Of a DNA stretch of 64,000 nt, positions 20,105 to 29,689 are shown one piece after another. Source of the DNA: JABDFW01 sp035550215 (GTDB taxonomy: Bacteria > Bacteroidota > Bacteroidia > Chitinophagales > Chitinophagaceae); NCBI GenBank assembly GCA_035550215.1, contig DASZPM010000033.1, forward strand, positions 1 through 64,000, read 5' to 3'. A program made the position numbers and the translations under genes. The notes under the pieces were generated by a model that had not been told where the DNA came from, did not search any database, and saw only the letters and a list, made by a program, of their open reading frames with translations. Within the stretch, counting starts at the first letter, position 1; each line of letters begins with the position of its first letter.

Positions 20105-22600
20105 TTACTTGTTTTTCTTTTTAATATCGTTGTAATCAATGTAGTACACAAACTTAACAGTAAGCTCATTACTGTGGGGAACACCAAAAAGGTGCTCGAG
20201 ATTGCCTACATACCTGGTATATTTTACACCATCAACTGCGGCATCCGGGCCCAGGGCATTTTTCCATCCTATAATTAAACGGCTCCCCAGGCGAAAATCC
20301 CAAGTAAAAAACATGTCGAGATTAAACGTATTAAAATTTTCATCGTGGCCTGGCAAAAATGCCCTGTCAACCCAGTATCCATCTGGTTTTACATCGTACA
20401 TGGCGGTATAAAGCACTTTGCTCCAATAGTGCCTTAGCCGTACACTCAGGTTCATTCTTGCTTTAAAATTGTAAATACCATTTATCACCGTAGTAAACTG
20501 GGTATAGTCCCTCCTGCCCATTACTGAAGAATCATTACTCATTACCGGGTTGCCATTAGCATCAAGCACTGCCCCAAAGTTGCCCATATCGTGCTGGCTT
20601 TCGCCATTAATATCAATGCTGAATTTGGGGCTAAACCGGTAACGCACTCCATTACTTATAACATAAAAAGGATCATTGGGTATAGGAGACAAATTAGCAT
20701 AGCCATAAAAATAACTCACATACAATTTTTTACGGCTGTCAGTACTGCCGCGCACCCCAAAAAATGCCCAGGGTGTTCTTTTTAAAACCCTGCCGGGGGT
20801 ACGCAATTCATAAAAATCATTAAACCAAAAAGGTGAGCTCTCAATCAGCAGGCTTACGTCCCAAAAGTTACGGAAGACATGCAGAAAATCGGCGCTTATA
20901 TGTGTTTCACCAATTGTAAAAGGAGCATATAAATTACTGCTTTGAATGTTAATGGAATAATTTCTTATATAAAAGTGTTTATCGGGGGTATATTGCTGAA
21001 ATGAGCCGTGAATACCATACACAACATCGTTTGGCGCTTTTAAAATGCCAAGATCATTGGGGTCGTATTTTTCTGATTCAATATTTCCGAAAACGCCCCA
21101 TTGCCATTTACCGCTAACTTTATCAAAACTCGTATACAGCTTATAACCAGTATAAGACGAATCGCCGCTGATGCTGCTGTACCTTGCCTTTGCCTGGAAA
21201 TTGTAGATATTTTTTTTGTCGTACACAGAAAAATCAAGCGCGGAAACATTGGCATTTCTTGACCCTCCGCTGCGCAAAACATTGGTATTGGTAAATGTTA
21301 TATAAGAGCGGTTTTTCAGCGCCTGGTCAAGCACAATAATATTATAATTGGCAAGCGGTTCTGTTTGTGTTCGCACCACATCTCCGTTCGGTTTTTCATA
21401 TTCGGCGTACATTGGCGCAGTAACCGCGTTAAACACACCAATGCCTAAGTTACCTTTTGTTCTGCCGGAAAATTTCGTGGCATTATACAACTGTGTTACC
21501 GAGGGATTTTTACGAATAGTGTACCCGCTGTCTGATGCAAGTTGCAGTATGTCTCCATATTTACCCGGCACTCCTCCTACCCTTCTTGAATAAAAAATAC
21601 CTGCCTTGTTAAACATCTCCGTACCCTCGGTGAAGAATGGCCTGTTTTCCGTGTATTGTTGCTCAAAGGGGCTCAGGTTTAAAATAACATTATCGCTTTG
21701 TACCTGCCCAAAATCGGGTATCAGGGTCATGTCCATGGTAAAACTTTCATTAATACCATACTTAACATCCATACCGCCGCTGTTTAAAAAGTTCCTGATG
21801 GTGCCGTTGTTGGTAGGCACATCTTGGTAACCTGTTGATACGTATGGCAAAAATGACAGGCGCAATGGTGGCTGCAGGTTTTGCAGGCCCTGCAGGCTGC
21901 CAAACTGGTTTACGAAACCTGACGCTTTCGGGTCAACAGAATTCCAGTATGACTGTTCGTTTACCCGGCGGATAAACCGGGAAAAATTAAGCCCCCAATC
22001 CTGCACATCTTTTTTTGAAAAACGCAGGGCTGAATAAGGTATTTTAATTTCTGCAATCCAGCCGTCTGCCACAAAGGACGTGCGGCTATCCCATACTGCA
22101 TCCCAGCTATAATCAAAGCCCGGGGCGGTAAAGCTGGTTGTTGTACTAAGGCCGTCATCTGCAGGTGTATAGGTGGCTGAAACACGCACATCGCTTTGCA
22201 CATTGGCTGATGTTACAATAAACTGGAAGGCGTTTTGTTTATCGTTATAGGTATCAAATGCCACCCCGAAGTTATCGGCATCCTGGAATTTTTCGTTATC
22301 GCGTTGTGTTAGCTGGCGGCGAACAAGCGCCGGGTCGTCATACAGGTAGGCGCCTACATATATTGCTTCATCGGTATACACCACTTTTACAACGCTTTTC
22401 CGGGCAGAAGGCTTTCCAAAATCAGGGCTGTTGATGATAAAGTCAGTCGCTTCCGGGGCATTCTGCCAGGCAGCATCATCCAGCTTGCCATCAAGTTTTG
22501 GCGCCTGCTGCACCTTAACAGCAGTGAGTTTTTTAGGTTGTGCAACGGCGTAAAAAGAAACAAGAACAATAAGCAGCGTGGTTAGTATAGCCCGGGGCAT
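20105..22600 (-). CDS. DUF5916 domain protein with N-terminal CBM9-like domain
   Basis: An 831-residue protein. A TTG at 22606 extends the frame by two codons; ATG at 22600 is chosen. Residues 1-20 form a signal peptide ending VAQ. Residues about 30-210 resemble the carbohydrate-binding family 9 fold seen in this family (LDGKLDDAAWQNAPEATDF, then YVGAYLYDD). The remainder is rich in alternating aromatic/polar stretches typical of an outer-membrane beta-barrel (for example PFEQQYTENRPFFTEG), which fits the DUF5916 region. No catalytic residues are known to me for the family, so enzymatic function is not claimed. It runs in the same direction as the permease operon but is separated from it by leader C. 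Confidence 0.82.
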   Translation of the reverse strand: MPRAILTTLLIVLVSFYAVAQPKKLTAVKVQQAPKLDGKLDDAAWQNAPEATDFIINSPDFGKPSARKSVVKVVYTDEAIYVGAYLYDDPALVRRQLTQRDNEKFQDADNFGVAFDTYNDKQNAFQFIVTSANVQSDVRVSATYTPADDGLSTTTSFTAPGFDYSWDAVWDSRTSFVADGWIAEIKIPYSALRFSKKDVQDWGLNFSRFIRRVNEQSYWNSVDPKASGFVNQFGSLQGLQNLQPPLRLSFLPYVSTGYQDVPTNNGTIRNFLNSGGMDVKYGINESFTMDMTLIPDFGQVQSDNVILNLSPFEQQYTENRPFFTEGTEMFNKAGIFYSRRVGGVPGKYGDILQLASDSGYTIRKNPSVTQLYNATKFSGRTKGNLGIGVFNAVTAPMYAEYEKPNGDVVRTQTEPLANYNIIVLDQALKNRSYITFTNTNVLRSGGSRNANVSALDFSVYDKKNIYNFQAKARYSSISGDSSYTGYKLYTSFDKVSGKWQWGVFGNIESEKYDPNDLGILKAPNDVVYGIHGSFQQYTPDKHFYIRNYSINIQSSNLYAPFTIGETHISADFLHVFRNFWDVSLLIESSPFWFNDFYELRTPGRVLKRTPWAFFGVRGSTDSRKKLYVSYFYGYANLSPIPNDPFYVISNGVRYRFSPKFSIDINGESQHDMGNFGAVLDANGNPVMSNDSSVMGRRDYTQFTTVINGIYNFKARMNLSVRLRHYWSKVLYTAMYDVKPDGYWVDRAFLPGHDENFNTFNLDMFFTWDFRLGSRLIIGWKNALGPDAAVDGVKYTRYVGNLEHLFGVPHSNELTVKFVYYIDYNDIKKKNK

Positions 22601-22810
22601 GTGCAATGTTGGTTTGGCAGGCGAAAATAATAAGGATATTAGCAGAATACTAAAAAAATTGACGAGCGGTAATCAAGGTTTGAAGAATGACGGTTTTGTT
22701 AAGGTATTTAACAGGTGTAAGACCTGTTGTAAGGCGAAACGACGGAAATAGTTTTGTATTTTGCGCCCTCAATAAAACACGACTGAGGATTTCCCCTCCC
22801 TTTAACCTTA

Positions 22811-23611
22811 ATGAAAAAAATATTACGAAGAACGGCCATCATAACTTTTGTGGGCTATGTAATCATTTGCACAGGTATGTATTTTTTCCAGGAAAAGCTG
22901 ATATTTTTTCCCGAAAAATTAGACAAAGATTTCAAGTTCTCCTTTCAGCCAAAATTTGAAGAAATAAATATAAAAGCAACTGACGGCACGCTGTTAAATG
23001 GTGTGTTATTTAAATCAGAGACGGCTTCGAAAGGGCTAATTTTTTACCTGCATGGCAACGCCGGATCATTACGAAGTTGGGGGATGGTCGCTAAAACCTA
23101 TACTGATTTGCAATATGATGTTTTTATACCGGATTACCGGGGCTATGGCAAAAGTGAAGGGCATATTAGCAGCGAACATCAATTATTCAGTGACATACAA
23201 TTGTTGTATGACTCATTAAAAGTAAAATACCATGAAGACAGTATTATAATATTAGGTTATTCAATAGGCACAGGACCAGCAGCCCGCCTTGCTTCGGCTA
23301 ATAATCCAAGATTATTGATATTGCAAGCACCTTATTTCAGCCTAACAGATATGATGCGCCATTATTATCCAATAATCCCAACATTTATTTTAAAATACAA
23401 GCTTGAGACGAATAAATGCCTGCCGAATTGTAAAATGCCGGTTGTAATATTCTATGGGGATGCCGACGAAGTTATTTATTATGAATCTTCCCTTAAGCTT
23501 AAACAATTTTTCAAAAAAACAGACATACTGATAACACTGCCTGGACAAGGGCATAACGGCATGACTGACAACCCGGACTATAAAAAAGATATTTCGAGAA
23601 TCCTGCAATAA
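22811..23611 (+). CDS. alpha/beta hydrolase, BEM46/ABHD13-like
   Basis: A 266-residue protein with an N-terminal hydrophobic helix (about residues 8-26), so probably membrane-anchored. The alpha/beta hydrolase core shows an HGNAG oxyanion motif at 81-85, the nucleophile elbow GYSIG with Ser151, the acid Asp219 in GDADEV, and His248 in GQGHNG. This is the arrangement of the BEM46/ABHD13 group of serine hydrolases; the natural substrate is unknown. It is convergent with the XRE regulator, with stop codons only 7 bases apart. Confidence 0.85.
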   Translation: MKKILRRTAIITFVGYVIICTGMYFFQEKLIFFPEKLDKDFKFSFQPKFEEINIKATDGTLLNGVLFKSETASKGLIFYLHGNAGSLRSWGMVAKTYTDLQYDVFIPDYRGYGKSEGHISSEHQLFSDIQLLYDSLKVKYHEDSIIILGYSIGTGPAARLASANNPRLLILQAPYFSLTDMMRHYYPIIPTFILKYKLETNKCLPNCKMPVVIFYGDADEVIYYESSLKLKQFFKKTDILITLPGQGHNGMTDNPDYKKDISRILQ

Positions 23612-23618
23612 TCAATCC

Positions 23619-24374
23619 TCAATTCATCTTCTTCTTTAAACTTGTTACCTGTTCCTGCAGGTTATTTACCAGGCCGGCAAGCTGGTTTACATCCCACCGC
23701 TGCTGTGTATTGGCTTTTGTAATTATCATTTGCGCTTTCCACAATTCCATTACATCGTCCGTATTCACATTGTAAGGCTCGTAAATAGGGTTATCGCTTA
23801 CAAGCGTAAGTTTATTTTTGGTGCGGTTATTCTTCATTACCCTTTTATACACAATACCCTCCCCTTTTGATACCACTATGTAAGTGTTGTTTGGTTTTAC
23901 ATCGTCAAGCCCGCTTACTTTTTCGCCCACAATCACGCTGCCGCTTGGGGTAGGTAACATACTATCCCCCATAATTTCAAAAGCGCGGTAGTGGCCCGGG
24001 GCAAGCATAGGTAATGTAAAGGTATTAAGCTCGTCAATAAACTCGGGGTCGGCATATCCGGCCATATAACCTGCCGCTGCTTTAACTGGTACAAACTGAA
24101 TGTCCTGTGTGGCGGCAGCCATTTTCATCTGGCGGCGCTTGTCAAGGTAAGTGCTGCCGCTTTTAACGGCTGAAAGATCTTTAAGCATCAGTTCATCAAG
24201 GGTAAGCTTAAAAATACTGCACATTAATTCCATAACATCCAGGCGGGGTTCGGCCCTTTCTTCCTCGTAGGCGCCTATAAGAGACCGTTTTATTTTCAAT
24301 TTTGCTGCAAATTCCTCCTGCGTCCACCCGCGGAGTTTGCGTAAATAGCGTAAATTTTTTCCTGCAAAACTCAT
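23619..24374 (-). CDS. XRE-family repressor with S24 (LexA/CI-like) domain
   Basis: A 251-residue regulator. Residues about 6-62 form an HTH_3/XRE domain (LRKLRGWTQEEFAAKLKIKR). The C-terminal half is an S24 peptidase-like domain with Ser138 in GDSM and Lys177 in IVYKRVM, the expected Ser-Lys dyad. Ala-Gly pairs at 101-102 and 105-106 lie where CI/LexA proteins self-cleave. It could therefore respond to RecA-type DNA damage signalling, though many Bacteroidota members only use the fold for dimerisation. A C-terminal coiled-coil-like tail (VNNLQEQVTSLKKKMN) is present. A palindromic operator at 24386-24404 overlaps the probable promoter, suggesting autoregulation. Confidence 0.85.
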   Translation of the reverse strand: MSFAGKNLRYLRKLRGWTQEEFAAKLKIKRSLIGAYEEERAEPRLDVMELMCSIFKLTLDELMLKDLSAVKSGSTYLDKRRQMKMAAATQDIQFVPVKAAAGYMAGYADPEFIDELNTFTLPMLAPGHYRAFEIMGDSMLPTPSGSVIVGEKVSGLDDVKPNNTYIVVSKGEGIVYKRVMKNNRTKNKLTLVSDNPIYEPYNVNTDDVMELWKAQMIITKANTQQRWDVNQLAGLVNNLQEQVTSLKKKMN

Positions 24375-24385
24375 GGCTAATTGGT

Positions 24386-24414
24386 TTAGTATGCAAAATA
24401 CTAATTATTTTAGT
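24386..24414. promoter_or_regulatory. palindromic operator at the XRE/S24 promoter
   Basis: Perfect 7-base arms TTAGTAT (24386-24392) and ATACTAA (24398-24404) flank a 5-base spacer, and a further half-site TTAGT at 24410-24414 makes a second overlapping palindrome with ACTAA. On the minus strand the spacer and arm contain TATTTTG, a plausible -7 element, 20 bases ahead of the repressor ATG. It is probably an autoregulatory operator. Confidence 0.6.
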
Positions 24415-24475
24415 TTTACAAAAAAATATTTTTTTCTTTTAAATATATTAACAAACCCGGGCTCAGCGTATTAGG

Positions 24476-26212
24476 TTACTTATCCACACTAATTTTAGCG
24501 ACGGCAATTTTTGTTTTTCCAAAAATCCTGTCTTCTTTGCCCACTATAAACATATCGTCGCCAATGTATGAACCAAGGCGCGGCATGGCTGTGGGAACAT
24601 CGCTGTTACTGAAAAAGAACCTGCGGGTATATTTACCGGTTATAGCATCAAGCGCAACGTTAAAGCAGCTTGAATGGCGGAAAGCAGTAACGGTACGCAC
24701 ATGCTGGCCCAACTGCAAAACCCCTTCGTTTTTAGGATTGTCGTTAAATATGATATTTATAGTATTGTTGTTTTGCAAAGCGCCAAAACCCGAGTAAAAG
24801 GGCAAATTGAAAGTATTGAAATAATAAAAACCCAGTGTAAAGCCACCGCCATAACCACCGTAGCTGCCGCCCACAACCTCTTTTTGCGCTTTTGGCAATA
24901 CCTGCAGCCAGTCAATATCGCCGGAGGGTGCTATTTTAAACATCATCAGGTCACCGGTTTCAAAAACTGTATATGTTTGGGTGGTTGTATAACCGGGGCT
25001 GCCGTTTACGCCCGGCGTATAACTTGTAGTGGTGTATGTATAGCGGTGATATTTTTCCGCAAGCATAACCAGGCTATTATCCGGCGTATAAAAAATGTTT
25101 CTAAACCGCATGTCGCGCGTAAAGCCTTCACTTTCATCTTTTATTTTGTCCAGCCTCTCCCGCTCCTTTCTTTCCTGTTTGCTTTCATCGTCGTTACCTG
25201 CAACAGCATTACTGTCTTCTTCAAGCGGCGATATTAATGATGTATTTATCTCTTTTTGGCTAACGGTAATAATATTGCCGGTGTTGGGGTCAATACGCTC
25301 TACCAGCAGGCCGTCAATGTCCTTTCCCCTTTTCTGGTTGCTGTAAAATGCCGCAATAACCAAATCCTTGTCAGGCTCCTGCACAACCTTGGTACTAACA
25401 AGCCATTTACCACTTATATCCGTTTTTATGTCAAATTGCTGCTTGCCCCTGTTGTCGTAAATACGGATGTTGTAGTGCAAAAAATCGAGAAACTTATCTC
25501 TTTTTCGTTTTCCTTCCGCGTATTCATAAATCCTTGCCACCAAAACAACTTTTTTGCTGGTAGTAAACAGCACGTCTTCCAGTTGAAATGTTTTTGGGTC
25601 AAATTCATTACTGATATTAATTGGGGCACCAATAGGCTTTAGGTTTTTATCAAATTCCTGCACCTGGTATGTATTGTTTTCTTTACCCTCAATACTGCTT
25701 ACCAATATTAAAGAAGTTTTATCGACATTGTTCGACAGCTTAAAGTGTATATCATCGTTCTTTTCGTCTTTTGTCCAGCTTGCAAGTTGCTGAAAATCGC
25801 CGGCAAGCTCACCCGTTTTATTATCTATCACCGCAGCATACAGGGTTAGTGTTTTATCCCGGCGGCTATAATCGCTTGCCAGTATGTACAGTTTGTCGGC
25901 CACTGAAAAGAACTCTTCAAACTCTTTTCCGCGCAACTCCTTGTTAAAATCATTTTTATACACCTCGGTAAAATTATTATTTAGCTTTATAAGCGTGGCC
26001 GATTCCCGGGTAGTAACGCCTATTACAAAATAATTTTTCAATACGGCATGGCTCTCCTGCAGGTAAACACCAGTATTATCTGTTGCTATTACTGACAGAT
26101 CGGTGCTGCCTTTATGCATTTTAAATTCATCGCCCCAGGTAATTTTTGGTGACTGGGATAAAACAACATTAATTAAAAAGCTGGCTGCGGTGGCAAGGGC
26201 AAGGCGTTTCAT
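24476..26212 (-). CDS. secreted protein of unknown function
   Basis: A 578-residue protein with a signal peptide (about residues 1-19, ending VLSQ). I do not recognise a family. It contains repeated beta-rich blocks of the type LILVSSIEG, KVVLVARIYEY, DLVIAAFYSN and SLVMLAEKYHRYTY, which suggest a propeller-like or WD-like fold. There is an acidic, lysine-rich linker around residues 315-350 and a glycine/tyrosine-rich stretch near 440-460 (GGSYGGYGGGF). It has no transmembrane segment beyond the signal and no lipobox, and no sorting domain was seen at the C-terminus. It lies 101 bases upstream of the XRE regulator in the same direction, with the regulator's own promoter between them. Confidence 0.7.
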   Translation of the reverse strand: MKRLALATAASFLINVVLSQSPKITWGDEFKMHKGSTDLSVIATDNTGVYLQESHAVLKNYFVIGVTTRESATLIKLNNNFTEVYKNDFNKELRGKEFEEFFSVADKLYILASDYSRRDKTLTLYAAVIDNKTGELAGDFQQLASWTKDEKNDDIHFKLSNNVDKTSLILVSSIEGKENNTYQVQEFDKNLKPIGAPINISNEFDPKTFQLEDVLFTTSKKVVLVARIYEYAEGKRKRDKFLDFLHYNIRIYDNRGKQQFDIKTDISGKWLVSTKVVQEPDKDLVIAAFYSNQKRGKDIDGLLVERIDPNTGNIITVSQKEINTSLISPLEEDSNAVAGNDDESKQERKERERLDKIKDESEGFTRDMRFRNIFYTPDNSLVMLAEKYHRYTYTTTSYTPGVNGSPGYTTTQTYTVFETGDLMMFKIAPSGDIDWLQVLPKAQKEVVGGSYGGYGGGFTLGFYYFNTFNLPFYSGFGALQNNNTINIIFNDNPKNEGVLQLGQHVRTVTAFRHSSCFNVALDAITGKYTRRFFFSNSDVPTAMPRLGSYIGDDMFIVGKEDRIFGKTKIAVAKISVDK

Positions 26213-26324
26213 GCTATGTTTTTTAAAGGGCGATATTTACCGCAATATAAATTGAAAAAACTAAAAGAGAAGTTATTTCACTTGCACAGGGCAGGCCGGA
26301 AAGTAAAGGGGAAATTCAATGGCA

Positions 26325-27023
26325 TTACTTGCCCACCAGCTCCATTACCGCATCCTTGTAAATATTGCCGATGGGTATAATGGCCTTATTAATTTCGATG
26401 CTGTTGCCATAAATACTCCTGATAAATGCTATAGACACCATATAGGACTTATGCACACGGATAAACTGCCACGGTGGCAAAATTCTTTCCATGTCGTTCA
26501 TGGTTTGGTGGGTTACAAGGTTGTACTCTGTAGTATGTATTTTAAGATAATCTTTCATGCTCTGGATATACACTATTTCAGAAAAGTTTACCTTAAAGAA
26601 TTTGCTGTTTGATTTGATGAAGATGTGGTCGCGCACAATGCTGGCATCTTCCTTAGTATCTAAAGGAAACAGCCGTCCGTCTTTTATTTTATTAACTGTT
26701 TTACTGAAGCGCTCGAATGATATGGGCTTTAGCAGGTAATCAATCACGTTAAACTCATAGCTTTCCAGGGCATATTCAGCATAAGCGGTAGTAAGCACCA
26801 CCAGCGGCGGGTCTGCCAGGGAGCGCAAAAAATGAAGGCCCGATGTGCCCGGTAACTGTATGTCAAGAAATATAAGGTCAATATCTTTCTCCTTCAGCGT
26901 TGCAGCGGCCTCGGCGGCGTTATTGCAAATGCCTGCCAGCTCAAAACCTTCTACCCTGTCAAGATGGTTTTTTATAACCTGCTGCGCCAATAATTCATCC
27001 TCAACTATTATGCATTTTATCAC
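26325..27023 (-). CDS. LytTR-family response regulator
   Basis: A 232-residue response regulator. The receiver domain (residues 1-115) has the acidic pocket Glu8/Asp9, the phospho-acceptor Asp54 in FLDIQLPG, Thr78 and Lys99. Residues about 130-232 are a LytTR DNA-binding domain (VYIQSMKDYLKIHT, FIRVHKSYMVS). The start is GTG at 27023, which overlaps the kinase stop in a GTGA arrangement, showing translational coupling. Its partner is the adjacent histidine kinase. Targets are unknown. Confidence 0.9.
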   Translation of the reverse strand: MIKCIIVEDELLAQQVIKNHLDRVEGFELAGICNNAAEAAATLKEKDIDLIFLDIQLPGTSGLHFLRSLADPPLVVLTTAYAEYALESYEFNVIDYLLKPISFERFSKTVNKIKDGRLFPLDTKEDASIVRDHIFIKSNSKFFKVNFSEIVYIQSMKDYLKIHTTEYNLVTHQTMNDMERILPPWQFIRVHKSYMVSIAFIRSIYGNSIEINKAIIPIGNIYKDAVMELVGK

Positions 27024-28177
27024 GACCTGCTGAGTTTAATAAGCAATGCTACGGTAAATACGTTGTTATTAAAAATAACATCCAGCGTATGGGCATCCGG
27101 GTACAATATCTGCAGCCTTTCCCGCGCATTTTTAATACCTATGCTGCTAATCTTCCTCTCCTGCTTTTCTGTTTGAATAATATTCAAAGCATACGAGTCG
27201 GGGTACAATAATTCCAGCAGCCCTTTGCTGCCGGTAACTTTACCGGCAGCCATGCGCTTAGCCTGGGTTTCCAAATCAATATCGGTATTATTTACCACTG
27301 TAAGCAAAATATCTTCCCCCGCCATTTTTATTGTAATATATACAAAAGGCCGCTCAAATGAATTGTTCAGCGCGTGTTTAAAACCATTTTCAATAAAGGA
27401 AATAAACAAGAACGGCTCTACCATTATCCCGTCAGTATCTCCTTCCACAAAAAAGCGAATGTCGGCTGTTTCAAACCTTGTTTTTTCAATTTCTATGTAA
27501 TTTAAAATAAATTCTATCTCTTTTGATAAAGGCACTTTCCGTTCGTCGCCTGCGTAAATAAGGTAACGCATAATATCTGCCAGGCGTATAATAACATCCG
27601 GGGTTTTGTCAGACTTCTGCAGGCTCAGGGAATAAATACTATTTAATGTATTAAATAAAAAATGCGGTTTTACCTGGCTGCGTATATATTTCAATTTTAA
27701 AACAGTCGTCTCTTTTTGTAATATCTTCAGGGCATCTTCTTCATCAAATGTTTTCTTTAGAAAAGAAATATTTACTACCAGCACGCTGTTGAGCAATAAC
27801 CAAAGGCTTTCGCGGCCAAAAGTAAACCATGAATAGGTGAAATACGATTGAAAATCCACCCTGGTTTTTCCATCAAATTGAAAGATGCTGTATATAGCCA
27901 TAAGCAGCAACTGGATAATGACAAAAAACGCTACCGACAACAGTGCAAAAGTGACCTGCCGGCCGGTGAACAGAAAACGGGCCACCACCTGCCTGCCATA
28001 CAGTATATACAATGGAAAAAGCAGCAAGTTTATTACCAGCAGGATGGGTAAAAAAATAAAGTCTCCTTTAAAAAAGGTAAACCAGTTTATTGCCGGGCTT
28101 ATGCACGCCAGCAGCACCCAAAACCATATTTCAGATTTTTTATAGGGGCGAATCAGCCGGTCATTATCAAACTCCAT
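27020..28177 (-). CDS. LytS/YehU-type sensor histidine kinase
   Basis: A 385-residue kinase with four to five N-terminal membrane helices (about 17-135) and no large sensory domain. The His_kinase region has the phospho-acceptor His172 in QVKPHFLFNTLNS and an N box at FIENGFKHAL (261-270). The glycine box GIKNARERLQILYPD (347-361) closes the ATP-binding domain. A related segment, GSKGLLELLYPDSYALNI, occurs just upstream at about 316-333, as if part of the box was duplicated. It overlaps the LytTR regulator by 4 bases. It is divergent from the sugar dehydrogenase gene. Confidence 0.9.
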   Translation of the reverse strand: MEFDNDRLIRPYKKSEIWFWVLLACISPAINWFTFFKGDFIFLPILLVINLLLFPLYILYGRQVVARFLFTGRQVTFALLSVAFFVIIQLLLMAIYSIFQFDGKTRVDFQSYFTYSWFTFGRESLWLLLNSVLVVNISFLKKTFDEEDALKILQKETTVLKLKYIRSQVKPHFLFNTLNSIYSLSLQKSDKTPDVIIRLADIMRYLIYAGDERKVPLSKEIEFILNYIEIEKTRFETADIRFFVEGDTDGIMVEPFLFISFIENGFKHALNNSFERPFVYITIKMAGEDILLTVVNNTDIDLETQAKRMAAGKVTGSKGLLELLYPDSYALNIIQTEKQERKISSIGIKNARERLQILYPDAHTLDVIFNNNVFTVALLIKLSRS

Positions 28178-28390
28178 GGGATAAGTTTTAGTAGTACACC
28201 GCCAAACTACTCCCCTTCAAAAAAATGGGTAAATTATTTCGACAAACGGTTTTGTGCAGGCGATGAAGTTGCGTTATTGGCCTGTTATAACCGGTTGCCT
28301 TACCTGGATACAGGGCTAAATATACCAACGCAACAAATAATTAGTGTGCAAAAAAGTGCATCCTGTACTTTCGTACACTATATTACGTGC

Positions 28391-29596
28391 ATGAAAAAAT
28401 ATCAACTGATTGCTGTAGCAGCCGTAGCCTTATACATTTCCTCATGCCAGTCAGCCGGAAACACCCAACAAACCAATACAGACAGCGCCACCAGCGTGGT
28501 AAACCTGGCGCTTGTAACAAAAGATGTTCCCTTCCCGGTGGAAGCAAAAATGGCGCCGGGTGATACCAGTACGCTGTATATCGCTGCCCTGGGGGGCAAA
28601 ATATTCATGATGAAGAACGGGCAACTGCTGCCAAAGCCTTTTTTTGACATGAGTGACAAACTGGAAAATAAAGATTCCAGCGCTGCGGCAAGGGCTATGT
28701 TCAGTTTTACTTTCGACCCCGCCTTTGCCACCAACCATAAGTTTTATGTAAGCTACAACGCACCCACAACTATTGACAGTAATAAATGCAAACTGGTGAT
28801 TAGCCAGTTTGAAGCGGATGCCGGCAACCCCGCCAGCGCAAACACAGCTACTGAAAAACGTATAATAAGCATTGAAGGCCACAGCATTTGGCAGGATGCA
28901 GATGAACTAACCTTTGGGCCTGACGGCTATTTATACATTGATATAGGAGATAACGGCACACCGATGAAAGAGCGCGAGGGAGAGAATTTGAACAGCTATC
29001 TTGGCAAACTATTGCGCATTGATGTACATAGCCTGCCGTATACAATACCCGCGGACAACCCGTTTGTGCATACCAAAGGCGCAAAGCCGGAAATTTGGGC
29101 ATACGGGTTGCGAAGACTCTGGCGCTTTGGTTACGACAGTATTCAACATGTTTTTATTGGCGGTGATGTAGGCGACAAAATGGAAGAAGAAATTGACACA
29201 CTTACAAAAGGCGGCAACTATGGCTGGCCCTATATGGAAGGTGATACAGCTAAAGTAGGCAAAGACAGTTTGCCAACCAACCTTGTTGCACCTTTACTCA
29301 CCTATCACCGCAAAGATGGTATTTGCATTATTGGCGGAGTTTATTACCACGGCAGTGAAATACCTTTTTTACAAAACAAATATGTGTTTGCCGATTATAA
29401 TGGTACGTTGTACTATGTTGTACAGGACGCCGGCAAACCGTGGACAAAACAGCAATTAACCGTAAAAGACAAACTCGAATTTCCTTTTATAATAAACAGT
29501 TGTGATACCGGCCCAGGCAATGAAATTTATTTATGCGGTGTATTGAATACCGGCAAAAATACCCAGGGCGCGGTGTATAAGATTACCGCAAATTAA
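28391..29596 (+). CDS. PQQ-dependent sugar dehydrogenase (glucose/sorbosone dehydrogenase family) lipoprotein
   Basis: A 401-residue product from ATG at 28391; a longer frame starts at 28277 but ATG 28391 directly precedes a lipoprotein signal peptide with Cys19 (YISSC), so the shorter start is chosen. The mature protein follows the glucose/sorbosone dehydrogenase beta-propeller: SFTFDPAF, LTFGPDGYLYIDIGD, NSYLGKLLRIDV, EIWAYGLRRLWRF, GGNYGWPYMEGD. Family members oxidise aldose sugars in the periplasm using PQQ; some relatives lack activity, and the cofactor ligands were not checked individually. A TACTTTCG element at 28366-28373 may be its -7 promoter. Confidence 0.85.
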   Translation: MKKYQLIAVAAVALYISSCQSAGNTQQTNTDSATSVVNLALVTKDVPFPVEAKMAPGDTSTLYIAALGGKIFMMKNGQLLPKPFFDMSDKLENKDSSAAARAMFSFTFDPAFATNHKFYVSYNAPTTIDSNKCKLVISQFEADAGNPASANTATEKRIISIEGHSIWQDADELTFGPDGYLYIDIGDNGTPMKEREGENLNSYLGKLLRIDVHSLPYTIPADNPFVHTKGAKPEIWAYGLRRLWRFGYDSIQHVFIGGDVGDKMEEEIDTLTKGGNYGWPYMEGDTAKVGKDSLPTNLVAPLLTYHRKDGICIIGGVYYHGSEIPFLQNKYVFADYNGTLYYVVQDAGKPWTKQQLTVKDKLEFPFIINSCDTGPGNEIYLCGVLNTGKNTQGAVYKITAN

Positions 29597-29661
29597 TACC
29601 CGGTACTTTGTTTTATATTATATGGAACACAGGTAAGCTATTTGTTTTTACCCGCCTGCGT

Positions 29662-29669
29662 TACCTTTA
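29662..29669 (+). promoter_or_regulatory. probable Bacteroidota -7 element before the CobW gene
   Basis: TACCTTTA lies 17 bases after TTTG at 29641-29644, matching the TTTG/TAnnTTTG promoter type. It lies inside the longer reading frame from 29642, which supports the internal ATG at 29690 as the true start. Confidence 0.4.
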
Positions 29670-29689
29670 ATGCACAATTAAACAATTGC

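Noticed and set aside
28364..28377. TGTAC-N4-GTACA palindrome considered as a fourth copy of the permease activator site
   Set aside because: The arm spacing is wrong for TGTNCG-N4-CGNACA, it is single, and no sigma-54-like element is nearby. It overlaps a -7 element and may be an unrelated operator.
28277..28390. Extended N-terminus for the sugar dehydrogenase
   Set aside because: The extension has no family similarity and would bury the lipoprotein signal peptide that starts at 28391.
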